From the NCBI RefSeq assembly GCF_008973465.1, contig NZ_WBXN01000004.1:4318501-4382500 (forward strand): a stretch of DNA of 64,000 bases, written 5' to 3'. A program made the position numbers and the translations under genes. Positions 27,579 to 36,103 of the stretch are shown piece by piece. The stretch is from Streptomyces sp. SS1-1. GTDB taxonomy: Bacteria; Actinomycetota; Actinomycetes; Streptomycetales; Streptomycetaceae. Positions within the stretch are counted from its first letter, which is position 1; each line of letters begins with the position of its first letter. The notes under the pieces were generated by a model. It worked only from the letters and a program-made list of their open reading frames with translations. It did not search any database and was not told the origin of the DNA.

Positions 27579-28205
27579 TCAGCCGGTCTGGGGGACCGGG
27601 CGTACGTAGCGGTCCCGGCCCGCGTCGTCCTGGACCCTGGCGCAGCCCGCCGCCGTCAGCCGCTCGGCGATCTTCGCCCGGCGGGCGGCGTTGATCCGCA
27701 GCGCCCCGACCAGCATGGCCGGCATCAGCATGGCCAGCGGCAGCAGCACGGCGTACGCGGCGGTCACCAGCGCGAGCAGCAGGAGGACACCGCCCGAGGC
27801 CCAGGCCATCCCCAGCAACTGCCTGCGGTTGCCGGCCTGCACCAGCGCGTCGTACATGATCAGCTCGTTGAGCAGGGCCACGTCCGCCTGCGCCTCGGGG
27901 ACCGGGGTGAGCGACGCCTGGTACATGCCCGGCACGTTCCCGCCCTGGCCGACGCCGGGGAACGCGGCGAGGTTGGCCGCCGCGCGCTGCCGGTCCGCCG
28001 GGTCCGTGGAGCGCACGAGCCGTACGTGCAGGTTCTTGTACCGGCCCACGAGCCGGACCCCGCTGTACCGGAAGCCGAAGCACTCGGCCACGTACACCAG
28101 CGCGCCGGCGCTCTTGCGGTCCGAGGCGGGCGTGACCAGTTCGACGTCGTCCTGGTTCGAGATCAGGCGCATGAGGTACTTGAGATGACGTTCGGCAGCG
28201 CTCAA
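27579..28205 (-). CDS. Predicted membrane protein, unknown function
   Basis: About 208 residues if started at the TTG at 28205, which has GGAG six bases upstream (MSAAERHLKYL...). A start further upstream would overlap the divergent aldolase gene and its leader. The soluble N-terminal 120 residues include KSAGALVYVAECFGFRY. A hydrophobic hairpin (about 140-180, GVLLLLALVTAAYAVLLPLAMLMPA) and a basic C-terminal tail follow. I do not recognise a named family. Internal ATG at MRLISNQ is a further start option. Confidence 0.65.
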   Translation of the reverse strand: MSAAERHLKYLMRLISNQDDVELVTPASDRKSAGALVYVAECFGFRYSGVRLVGRYKNLHVRLVRSTDPADRQRAAANLAAFPGVGQGGNVPGMYQASLTPVPEAQADVALLNELIMYDALVQAGNRRQLLGMAWASGGVLLLLALVTAAYAVLLPLAMLMPAMLVGALRINAARRAKIAERLTAAGCARVQDDAGRDRYVRPVPQTG

Positions 28206-28374
28206 CGGGGACTCCGGTGTGACTGAAATCGATCGGTGGGTGGGTCGTTCCGGAGCACAGACCACCGGTGTCACGAAAGGGTTGTGCACGGCATCGTTAC
28301 CTCGCGGCCCTGTTGTCCCCACGCCGACCGGAGGTACCTTCCGCCCCGTACGACCCCACAGTGCCGGAGGACTC

Positions 28375-29181
28375 ATGCACGGGACGCCCGCCGGGCCCAC
28401 TCCGCCCCCGCCGCTGCCCACCGATCAGTTGCGGTTCGCCATGCCGCCGATGCACGAGTCCGTCGAGGACGAGCGCCGGCACCGCAAGGAACGGCTCGCC
28501 GGGGCGCTGCGGATCTTCGGCAGGATGGGCTTCGAGGACGGTGTCTCCGGACACATCACCGCACGCGACCCCGAGTTCACCGACTGCTTCTGGGTCAACC
28601 CGTTCGGGCTGCCCTTCGGCCATGTCACCGTGAGCGACCTCGTCCTCGCCAACTCCGACGGCCAGGTCGTCGAGGGCCGCTACCACGTCAACCAGGCCGC
28701 GTTCACGGTGCACTCCCAGGTCCACGCCGCCCGCCCGGACGTCGTCGCCGTCGCCCACTGCCACTCCGTGCACGGCCGGGCCCTCGCGGCGCTGGGCGAG
28801 CTGCTCGACCCGATCACCCAGGAGAGCTGCGCCTTCTACGAGGACCACGCGCTCTACGACGCCTACAGCGGCGTCGCCGTCGACGCGGCCGAGGGGCGCC
28901 GGATCGCCGCCGCCCTCGGCTCCCACAAGGCCCTCGTGCTGCGCAACCACGGCCTGCTCACCGTCGGCGACTCGGTGGACGCGGCCGCCTGGTGGTTCCT
29001 GTCCATGGAGCGCTCCTGCCAGGTGCAGCTGACGGCCCGGGCCGCGGGCCGGCCGGTCCTGATCGACCACCGGATGGCCGTCGCCACCCGCGAACAGCTG
29101 GGCGGCGACCTGGTGGCCTGGATCAACTACCAGCCGATGTGGCAGGACATCACCCGGGGCGAACCCGATCTGCTGAGCTGA
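28375..29181 (+). CDS. Class II aldolase/adducin-domain protein
   Basis: 268 residues with the FucA/AraD fold. Zinc ligands are visible as AHCHSVHG (about 128) and RNHGLLTVG (about 192), and the phosphate/substrate loop region is GHITARDPEFTDCFWVNPFG. Family members are aldolases, epimerases or decarboxylases on small sugar phosphates or hydroxy acids; this branch (class II aldolase/adducin family protein) has no settled substrate. ATG 28375 has GCCGGAGG four bases upstream. It is divergent from the membrane protein to its left across 170 bases. Confidence 0.85.
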   Translation: MHGTPAGPTPPPPLPTDQLRFAMPPMHESVEDERRHRKERLAGALRIFGRMGFEDGVSGHITARDPEFTDCFWVNPFGLPFGHVTVSDLVLANSDGQVVEGRYHVNQAAFTVHSQVHAARPDVVAVAHCHSVHGRALAALGELLDPITQESCAFYEDHALYDAYSGVAVDAAEGRRIAAALGSHKALVLRNHGLLTVGDSVDAAAWWFLSMERSCQVQLTARAAGRPVLIDHRMAVATREQLGGDLVAWINYQPMWQDITRGEPDLLS

Positions 29182-29195
29182 CGAGGGCCCGGCGG

Positions 29196-30077
29196 TCAGA
29201 ACCCGCGCAGCACCGCCGCCTTCGTCCGCGCGAACTCCTCGTCCGTGAGCACGCCCTCGCGGTGCAGGTCGCCCAACTCGCGCAGCCGGCGCAGCAGGAC
29301 GTCGTGATGGCCGGGCGGCGCCGGGACCGCGGGCAGCGTTCCGCCGGCCGGGGGAGCCGTGCCCGGCCGCGTGGACGGATGCGGCAGGCGTGCCGTGACC
29401 GCCGTGGCCACCAGCGCGGTGAGCAGATCGCGGCGCGCGCTGCCCCACAGATCGAGGGCGTACGGGTCCTTATCCGGCGGCAGGGCGGAGAACACCGTCT
29501 GACGGGTCACGAAGCGCAGACAGCCGTCCCCGGAGCCGGAGTTGGGCACCCACTCGACCCGCACCAGGTCGTCGACGTCGATGACGCGCGGGCCCGCCGC
29601 CCGTTTGACCCGCTCCGAGGCGTCCGACCAGTCGATGCGCACCCGGCCGCCGTCGAAGGAGACCGTGCCGTCCGACGAGCGCACGGAGACCGGCACCGCG
29701 GGGCCCGGCAGCAGATAGGCCGCGACCGGCTCCTTCGGCACCCGGTCCAGCAGCAGCGCGCCGCGGATCTCCTCGGCGAGATACGCGGCCGTCCCCGTCC
29801 GGTCGGTGTCCACCGCCAGCCGGTACGGGTCCGAGGCGTCCGGCAGCCGGCCCCCGGTCGCCTGCAGCAGCGGATCGGCCCCCTCGCGCAGCCGCATCCG
29901 CAGCCGGCCCCGCCTGCGGTCCGGTTCGAACGCGACGCCCGCGACCGCCTCCAGGGGCACGGCGATCTCGCCGTACGTCCGCCGGAACAGCGGCACGGAA
30001 CGGTGGAGGCCCGGCGTGATCCGGACGGTGGTGCCGTCGAAGGCCCAGGTCCCGTCACGCTGGCTGATCTCGGCCAT
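29196..30077 (-). CDS. DUF4429 protein with C-terminal SHOCT motif
   Basis: 293 residues. Two similar beta-rich modules start FDGTTVRI and FDGGRVRI (about 14 and 150) and match the duplicated pattern of DUF4429 proteins. The end, LLRRLRELGDLHREGVLTDEEF, is a SHOCT (short C-terminal) helix pair, commonly attached to membrane- or oligomer-associated domains. There is no signal peptide or membrane helix, so it is probably cytoplasmic. ATG 30077 is the only good start. Function unknown; the modules resemble PH-like folds, which is inference. Confidence 0.8.
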   Translation of the reverse strand: MAEISQRDGTWAFDGTTVRITPGLHRSVPLFRRTYGEIAVPLEAVAGVAFEPDRRRGRLRMRLREGADPLLQATGGRLPDASDPYRLAVDTDRTGTAAYLAEEIRGALLLDRVPKEPVAAYLLPGPAVPVSVRSSDGTVSFDGGRVRIDWSDASERVKRAAGPRVIDVDDLVRVEWVPNSGSGDGCLRFVTRQTVFSALPPDKDPYALDLWGSARRDLLTALVATAVTARLPHPSTRPGTAPPAGGTLPAVPAPPGHHDVLLRRLRELGDLHREGVLTDEEFARTKAAVLRGF

Positions 30078-30299
30078 ATGGGAATTCTCGCAGCCGGGTC
30101 AACACACCGGGACCGCGCTCACCCGTCCCGACCGGGCCCGTCGGGTGGGCGGTGGGTGGGTGGCGGGGGGAGTACGGCACAATTCGTCGTCATCGGACGG
30201 GAGTTGCGGGCCGGGCGCGGCGGCTCGGGTCTCCCGGGAACACCCGTGGCGCCGCAGGGCGGGCGGGGCATCAGGTCGTCGGGAAGGCGGGCGTCGGGC

Positions 30300-31580
30300 G
30301 TGGCGGTGCAGGAGGCTGGGCGGAGCGGCGCGGTGGAGCGCCCGCACGGGGGTGGCTGCACGTGCGGGGACTGCCCGCACGGGGCGCGTGCGGGACACCG
30401 GCGGGCGGTGGCCGAATTCCTGGTGAAGCGGGACGAGTTCGCCGCCGGGCAGGGGCTCCCGGCGGCCGTGGCCCACTCGGCCTCGGCGTCCCGCCAGTGG
30501 GTGTCCGAGGAGCTGACGCAGTCCGCGGAACAGGTCGCCGAACGCGGCCGGGCCGAGGGCGAGGCCTGGCTGGGGCGCCTGTGGTGGCGTACCGCCTGCA
30601 CCGTCTGGGGACTGGTCGTGGCGCTGCTCCTGGCGCAGGCGCTCACGGCGATCGGCGCGGGCTGGACGGCGGCCCGTACGGCCGGGCTGCTCGCGGCGGT
30701 CGTGACGGCGGCGGCGCTCACGGCGGCGTCCTGGTTCCACCGGGCGCGTGGCGGCGCCCTGGCGCCGGTCATCGGCGAGGACAACCGGCTGTCCACCTCG
30801 CGTGCCGTCGCCGGGGCCTGGGTCCTCTTCGTGGCGTACGCCGTGCTCGTCCTGGCCGGGCGGCTCGCCGCCGCGTCGGGCCACGCGGAGCGCGACGCGC
30901 TGATCGAGGGGCTCGAACTGCGGCGCGGCGCCGGGGTGGTGACCGTGCTCGCCGTGGTGTGCGGGATCGCGGTGCTGGTGCGGCGGGTCGTCGGGGTCCG
31001 GGTCCTCGGGCAGCGGCTGCAGAAGGTGCCCGCGGACCGGCCCCGGGCCGCCGACCTGCTGACGGACGACTCGGGGCGGGGGACGTTCGCCGACATCCAG
31101 TACATGGTGATCGGTGCCGTGGCCCTGCTGTTCGCCGCGGTCCGGCTGGGGCGGCGGCCCGACCAGCTGCCCGACCTGCCCTGGGGTCTCGCGGTCGTCG
31201 TGCTGATCTCGGCGGCGACCTATCTGGCCGGGAAGTACGCGGAGGGCGGCCGCCCGGTGATCCTCTCCGTGGTGCGGGCGCGGGAGGCCGGGGACCTCGA
31301 CGCCCCGATCCGCACCGGCGACGACATCGAGATCCGGGGTGCCGGGTTCGTGCCGCCGGGCGCGCAGCGGGCCGACCGGCTGGCGCGGATGGTCGTCCGC
31401 ATCGGGGCGGTGCACGTGCATGTGCCGCTGGTCCCGGTGAGCGGTGGGTTCAGCAACCCGACCGACACCGTGCTCACGGTCCCGGTGCCCGCCGACGTGG
31501 AGCCGGGCCGGGCCGAGGTGCAGGTGGTGACCGCGGCCGGCGTGGAGACCAACCGCTACGCCATCGACGTCACCGACTGA
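30300..31580 (+). CDS. Multi-pass membrane protein with N-terminal Cys motif and C-terminal beta domain
   Basis: About 426 residues. The N-terminus has CTCGDCPHG (about 25), a possible metal-binding knuckle, then a 75-residue soluble helix-rich part. Four to six membrane helices (about 100-330) are followed by a beta-rich C-terminal domain (IRTGDDIEIRGAGFVPPGAQ...) resembling an IPT/TIG fold. The start is uncertain: GTG 30300, 30306 and 30333 are in frame and the GGGAAGG site is about 13 bases from the first. The frame remains open far upstream (to 28236) but that part runs antisense or out of frame through other genes. I do not recognise a named family. Confidence 0.65.
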   Translation: MAVQEAGRSGAVERPHGGGCTCGDCPHGARAGHRRAVAEFLVKRDEFAAGQGLPAAVAHSASASRQWVSEELTQSAEQVAERGRAEGEAWLGRLWWRTACTVWGLVVALLLAQALTAIGAGWTAARTAGLLAAVVTAAALTAASWFHRARGGALAPVIGEDNRLSTSRAVAGAWVLFVAYAVLVLAGRLAAASGHAERDALIEGLELRRGAGVVTVLAVVCGIAVLVRRVVGVRVLGQRLQKVPADRPRAADLLTDDSGRGTFADIQYMVIGAVALLFAAVRLGRRPDQLPDLPWGLAVVVLISAATYLAGKYAEGGRPVILSVVRAREAGDLDAPIRTGDDIEIRGAGFVPPGAQRADRLARMVVRIGAVHVHVPLVPVSGGFSNPTDTVLTVPVPADVEPGRAEVQVVTAAGVETNRYAIDVTD

Positions 31581-31733
31581 CCGGTGCCGTCCGGCCACTT
31601 GACCGTGTCCAGTGATTGAAGTTTGGACAGGATGCGGCGGAGAATGCCGGGGTGCCGCGCGGCTGAGCGCTGCGGCAGTTCCCTCCGTATGGTCGGGCGG
31701 GGGATCACGGCGGGCGAGAGGCGGCGACGGGCG

Positions 31734-32240
31734 ATGACGTACGGAACGCACACGGGTACCTCCGGCGGATGGCGGGAGACGGCCACCCGCTACGCACTGC
31801 TTCCGCTCCGCGTCTTCCTCGGCGTCACGTTCGTCTACGCCGGACTGGACAAGCTGACGGACAGCGCCTTCCTCAAGGACTCCGGGGCCGGGTCCATCGG
31901 GGACATGATGCGCGCCGTGCGGGACTCGGCGGCGATCCCGGCCATGGTGGACATGGCCCTCGACGCCCCCGTGGCCTTCGGCTACGCCATCGCCTTCGGT
32001 GAACTGGCCGTCGGGCTCGGCATCCTCGTCGGACTCCTCTCCCGGCTGGCGGCCCTGGGCGGCGCGCTGATCTCGCTGAGCCTCTGGCTCACGGTCAGCT
32101 GGGCCTCCGACCCCTACTACTACGGCAACGACCTGGTCTATCTGATGGCCTGGCTGCCGCTCGTGCTGGCGGGCGCGCCGGTGTTCTCCCTCGACGCCCT
32201 CCTCCGCGCACGCCGGCGGGAGCGCTTGGCACTGCGGTGA
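31734..32240 (+). CDS. DoxX-family membrane protein
   Basis: 168 residues with four membrane helices and the DoxX pattern RVFLGVTFVYAGLDKLTD at helix 1 and AFGELAVGLGILVGLLSRLAA at helix 3. DoxX proteins are small quinone-reductase-associated or redox-linked membrane proteins; the partner here is unknown. ATG 31734 is preceded by GAGAGG at about 12 bases. It is convergent with the PspC operon. Confidence 0.85.
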   Translation: MTYGTHTGTSGGWRETATRYALLPLRVFLGVTFVYAGLDKLTDSAFLKDSGAGSIGDMMRAVRDSAAIPAMVDMALDAPVAFGYAIAFGELAVGLGILVGLLSRLAALGGALISLSLWLTVSWASDPYYYGNDLVYLMAWLPLVLAGAPVFSLDALLRARRRERLALR

Positions 32241-32253
32241 CCTCCCGCCCGGG

Positions 32254-32475
32254 TCAGGGGCGGGACGCCTGGCCCGGCGGGGTGCGGTGACGACGGGCGG
32301 CCCGGGCCACCAGCCCGACCGCGCCCGCCAGGAACAGCCCCCCGACCACCAGCGGGATCACCGCGAACCACGGCGTCTCCCAGGCGTCGGCCGCGTCCCC
32401 CGCGAAGACCGCGCCCGCGGCGGTCAGGAAGCCACCGGCGACCAGCCGGCCCGGCTGGAACTCATGACGCAGCAC
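32254..32475 (-). CDS. Small two-helix membrane protein in PspC operon
   Basis: 73 residues: RLVAGGFLTAAGAVFAG and WFAVIPLVVGGLFLAGAVGL are two membrane helices joined by an acidic/aromatic loop, with a basic tail. Its ATG lies 14 bases inside the 3' end of the preceding PspC gene, so the two are translationally coupled. No named family recognised. Confidence 0.7.
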   Translation of the reverse strand: MLRHEFQPGRLVAGGFLTAAGAVFAGDAADAWETPWFAVIPLVVGGLFLAGAVGLVARAARRHRTPPGQASRP

Positions 32476-33904
32476 GGCTCACCTCCGCCTGCCCGATCCC
32501 GACGCTCAGGTCGAGGTCCAGCGTGCCCGCGTTCTTGACGCCCTTCGCCGGTTCCAGCGTCAGCTCCTTGTGCTTGCCCGGCGCCACGTCCACGTCCCGG
32601 CTGTCGTCGCCCGGCAACTGGATGTCGCCCACGCCGACGTCCACGCTCAGCTCCACCGTGACCCCCTTCGGGACGATCACCTTCAGCCGGCCCACGCCCA
32701 CGTCGGCCCGCGTGCCGACCGTGCCGTCCGGCTCGAACGCCACCCCGCTCAGATCGAGGGTGCCGACACCGGTGCCCAGGTCGTACTCGGGCCGTACGTC
32801 CGCCACCGTCGCCGGACGCCACGTCGTCTCGACCCAGCGGGTGCCGATGTCCTTCGGCAGGGCCGCCGACGCGGCCAGCAGACCCGCCGTCACGACCGCG
32901 AGGAAGACGGTGCCCGCTCCCGTACGGCCCAGGAACGCGCTGAGCGCGATGCCCAGGCCGAACACGGCCAGGGCACAGGCCAGTCCGGTCTGCAGACTGG
33001 TGCCGAGCGGCTGGTCGTGCCAGGTGCCGCCCGTCCCCGCCGCCCCCGCGCCCAGGGCCAGCAGGAACACCCAGCCGCCGATCCGGCGGGGACCGCGCGG
33101 CCGGGGCGGGGCCGGGCGGCGCGCCCGTATCTGCTCCCGGCTGCTCCAGGTGCCGCCGCTCGCGGCCGCCGCCAGGTCCCGGTCATGGGCGTCCTGCGGA
33201 CCCCACAGATAGCCGGTGCCGCCCTCGTGGGTGCCGTCCTTCACGATCGGGTCCCGCCACCAGGACGGGTAGGCGGCCGGGACCGGCGGCGCCTGCGCCT
33301 CCGGCGGGGCGTCCGCCACCGCCTGCGCGGCGAGCGGGTCCGGGTCGGGGGCGCCGCGATGCCGCGACCAGTAGCCGGCGCCCGCCAGGAGGAACGACAG
33401 GACGACGGCGAAGGCCAGCACACCGCCGTTCTTCAGCATCGTCAGGAACACACCGCAGCCCACCAGCGCGAACAGCACGGCCGTCAGCGCGTGCCCGTCG
33501 ACGCGGCCGGTGAGCAGCTTGCGCACCTCGTTCTCGTCCTCGTCCTCGTACGGGACGAGGAGCCAGGCGAAGCCGTAGAAGATCAGGCCGATGCCGCCGG
33601 TCGCGGAGAGCACGGCGAGGGTGATCCGGAAGATCACCGGGTCCATGTCGCACTGCCGTCCCAGACCCGCGCACACCCCGGCCAGCATCTTGTGCGGCCG
33701 GTCCCGCCGGAACCGGTGCGGCGGCCCGGGCGCCGCGGCCGCGTCCGCCGCCTCGCCCCCCGCCTCCCGCGTGCCCGTGCGGGCGCGCGGTTCCTCACGC
33801 GCGGCACCCGCGGCACCCGTGGACGCCCGGCCGGACGCGGTGCCCGCGGGGGGCACGGCGTCCGGCTCGGGCCCGGAGTCCGCGGCGTGCTGGTGATCTG
33901 TCAT
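32462..33904 (-). CDS. PspC-domain membrane protein with LiaF-like C-terminus
   Basis: 480 residues. An Ala/Gly-rich N-terminal 75 residues precede a PspC domain (about 75-135, KMLAGVCAGLGRQCDMDPVIFRITLAVLS...). Several membrane helices (about 150-330, with a cytoplasmic linker) follow. The C-terminal beta-rich domain has repeated DVGVGxLxVxVP-type strands like the LiaF/DUF2154 output domain. LiaF-type proteins hold an envelope-stress kinase in check. This gene is divergent from a PspC-type histidine kinase gene, with 178 bases between them, so the products probably form one sensory unit. The start at 33904 has only a weak ribosome-binding site. Confidence 0.82.
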   Translation of the reverse strand: MTDHQHAADSGPEPDAVPPAGTASGRASTGAAGAAREEPRARTGTREAGGEAADAAAAPGPPHRFRRDRPHKMLAGVCAGLGRQCDMDPVIFRITLAVLSATGGIGLIFYGFAWLLVPYEDEDENEVRKLLTGRVDGHALTAVLFALVGCGVFLTMLKNGGVLAFAVVLSFLLAGAGYWSRHRGAPDPDPLAAQAVADAPPEAQAPPVPAAYPSWWRDPIVKDGTHEGGTGYLWGPQDAHDRDLAAAASGGTWSSREQIRARRPAPPRPRGPRRIGGWVFLLALGAGAAGTGGTWHDQPLGTSLQTGLACALAVFGLGIALSAFLGRTGAGTVFLAVVTAGLLAASAALPKDIGTRWVETTWRPATVADVRPEYDLGTGVGTLDLSGVAFEPDGTVGTRADVGVGRLKVIVPKGVTVELSVDVGVGDIQLPGDDSRDVDVAPGKHKELTLEPAKGVKNAGTLDLDLSVGIGQAEVSRAAS

Positions 33905-34082
33905 GGGTCCATGGTGACGGGCGGGTCCGCGTGGCGGGAGTCGGGACGACCCTGGTCGGACCCTGATATCGCCCCGAGGCGGTGCCGGGGGAAGCGTTCG
34001 AGCCGGCCCGGACCGAAGATCAGGGGAGTCTAGGGGGCCGACCCTGATGCCCTGATGGGCCGCCCGTGTGACCATCGATGGC

Positions 34083-35372
34083 ATGCCGGAAGCCGCAGCA
34101 GCGCCACTCGCCGACCCGCGGCCTCCGCGCAAGCTCTACCGCAGCAGTGACGGACGCTGGCTCGGGGGCGTGGCGCGGGGGCTCGCCGGGCACCTCGGGC
34201 TGCCCGTCATCTGGGTGCGGCTCGTCTTCGTCGGCCTGTTCATGGCGGACGGCCTCGGCGCCCTGCTGTACGCCGCGTTCTGGTTCTTCGTCCCGCTCGG
34301 CGTCGGCGGCGTCGGCGCGCAGCGCACGTCCGCGTTCACCACGGAGACCGCGGCCGACGGCCGCCGCAGACTCGTCGCCCGCAAACCGGACAAGGGGCAG
34401 ATCGTCGCGCTGCTCCTCATGGTCGTGGTGGCCGTGGTCTTCGTCGGCAGCGTGGACGTCGGCAACGGCGCCAAGGCGTACCTCCTGCCCGCCGTGCTCG
34501 TCGGCGCGGGCGTCGCCCTCGTGTGGCGCCAGGCGGACAACGCGCGCCGGGCCCGCTGGATGGAGGTCGGCCGCCGCCGGCGCACCCTGACCCTGCTGCG
34601 CGCCGCCGCCGGCGTCGTCCTCGTCACGACCGGCGTCTCCGGCATCTTCGTGCTCCAGGGCTCCGCCGCCCACCTCGGCTCGATCCTCCAGGCCGCGCTC
34701 GCTGTCCTGGTCGGGATAACGCTCCTCGCCGGCCCGTACCTGGTGCGGATGACCCAGGACCTCTCCGAGGAGCGGCTGATGCGCATCCGCGCCCAGGAGC
34801 GCGCCGAGGTCGCCGCCCACGTCCACGACTCGGTGCTGCACACCCTGACCCTGATCCAGCGCAACGCGGAGAACGCGAACGAGGTCCGCCGCCTCGCCCG
34901 CGCCCAGGAGCGCGACCTGCGCACCTGGCTGTACAAACCCGAGGGCACCGGCAAGGACGAGGCGGACGAACCGACGCACCTCGCCGACGCCGTCCGGCGC
35001 AACGCGGCGGAGGTCGAGGACAAGCACGGCGTCCCCATCGAGGTCGTCGTCGTCGGCGACTGCCCCCTCGACGAGAAGACCGCCGCACAGATGCAGGCCG
35101 CGCGCGAGGCGATGGTGAACGCCGCCAAGTACGGTGGCGAGGGCGGCGCCGTGCAGGTCTACGCGGAGGTGGAGGGGAGGACCGTCTTCGTCTCCGTCCG
35201 GGACCGCGGCCCGGGCTTCGACCTGGACGCGATACCCGCCGACCGCATGGGCGTCAGAGAATCGATCATCGGCCGCATGGAGCGCAACGGCGGCACGGCC
35301 CGGCTGCGGGCGGTGCCCGACGGCGGCACGGAGGTCGAGCTGGAGATGGAGAGGGCGGAGAAGACGTCATGA
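34083..35372 (+). CDS. PspC-domain sensor histidine kinase
   Basis: About 429 residues. The N-terminal PspC domain (YRSSDGRWLGGVARGLAGHLG, about 20-75) has its own membrane helices. Three to four more helices (about 100-235) are followed by a HisKA_3 dimerisation domain with the phospho-accepting His in AAHVHDSVLHTLTLIQ (about 260). The HATPase part has the N-box EAMVNAAKYGG and a G-box RDRGPGFDLD. It senses at the membrane with little external sequence, as intramembrane-sensing kinases do. ATG 34083 is preferred over GTG 34068. The response regulator gene overlaps its stop by four bases. Confidence 0.9.
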   Translation: MPEAAAAPLADPRPPRKLYRSSDGRWLGGVARGLAGHLGLPVIWVRLVFVGLFMADGLGALLYAAFWFFVPLGVGGVGAQRTSAFTTETAADGRRRLVARKPDKGQIVALLLMVVVAVVFVGSVDVGNGAKAYLLPAVLVGAGVALVWRQADNARRARWMEVGRRRRTLTLLRAAAGVVLVTTGVSGIFVLQGSAAHLGSILQAALAVLVGITLLAGPYLVRMTQDLSEERLMRIRAQERAEVAAHVHDSVLHTLTLIQRNAENANEVRRLARAQERDLRTWLYKPEGTGKDEADEPTHLADAVRRNAAEVEDKHGVPIEVVVVGDCPLDEKTAAQMQAAREAMVNAAKYGGEGGAVQVYAEVEGRTVFVSVRDRGPGFDLDAIPADRMGVRESIIGRMERNGGTARLRAVPDGGTEVELEMERAEKTS

Positions 35373-36088
35373 GCGACCCGACCGAGGCGAGCGAGCCCGT
35401 GGAGTCCACCGGGGGGAGCGCGGGGGAGCGGCGGGTGCGCGTGGTCCTCGTCGACGACCACCGCATGTTCCGTACCGGCGTCCAGGCCGAGATCGGCCGG
35501 ACCGAGGAGACCGGCGTCGAGGTCGTCGGCGAGGCCGCCGACGTCGACCAGGCGGTCACGGTCATCACCGCGACCCGCCCCGAGGTCGTCCTCCTGGACG
35601 TGCACCTGCCCGGCGGAGGCGGTGTCGAAGTGCTGCGGCGCTGCGCCCCGTTGATGGCGGACGCCGAGCGGCCCGTCCGCTTCCTCGCGCTGTCCGTCTC
35701 GGACGCCGCCGAGGACGTCATCGGCGTGATCCGGGGCGGCGCGCGCGGCTACGTCACCAAGACGATCACCGGCACCGACCTGGTCGACTCGGTCTTCCGC
35801 GTCCAGGACGGCGACGCGGTGTTCTCGCCGCGGCTCGCCGGGTTCGTCCTGGACGCCTTCGCGTCGACGGACGCGCCGCCCGTCGACGAGGACCTGGACC
35901 GGCTCACGCAGCGCGAGCGCGAGGTGCTGCGCCTCATCGCGCGCGGCTACGCGTACAAGGAGATCGCCAAGCAGCTCTTCATCTCCGTCAAGACCGTCGA
36001 GTCGCATGTCTCGGCGGTGCTGCGCAAGCTCCAGCTGTCCAACCGGCACGAGCTGACCCGGTGGGCGACGGCCCGGCGACTGGTCTGA
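35369..36088 (+). CDS. LuxR/NarL-family response regulator (partner of PspC kinase)
   Basis: 239 residues: receiver domain with VVLVDDHRMFRTG, phospho-Asp in VVLLDVHLPGGGG, and the Lys in YVTKTITG; then a LuxR helix-turn-helix (LTQREREVLRLIARGYAYKE, KTVESHVSAVLRKL). The ATG overlaps the kinase TGA (ATGA), so the pair is translationally coupled. The two-component pair with the divergent PspC/LiaF-like gene resembles LiaFSR envelope-stress systems. Confidence 0.92.
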   Translation: MSDPTEASEPVESTGGSAGERRVRVVLVDDHRMFRTGVQAEIGRTEETGVEVVGEAADVDQAVTVITATRPEVVLLDVHLPGGGGVEVLRRCAPLMADAERPVRFLALSVSDAAEDVIGVIRGGARGYVTKTITGTDLVDSVFRVQDGDAVFSPRLAGFVLDAFASTDAPPVDEDLDRLTQREREVLRLIARGYAYKEIAKQLFISVKTVESHVSAVLRKLQLSNRHELTRWATARRLV

Positions 36089-36103
36089 CCCCGGCCCCGG
36101 CCG

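Noticed and set aside
28236..31580. A continuous 1114-codon frame suggesting a giant fusion protein
   Set aside because: Only its last 426 codons look like a protein (membrane helices). The upstream part is Arg/Pro-rich shadow sequence lying out of frame with the aldolase gene and antisense to the DUF4429 gene.
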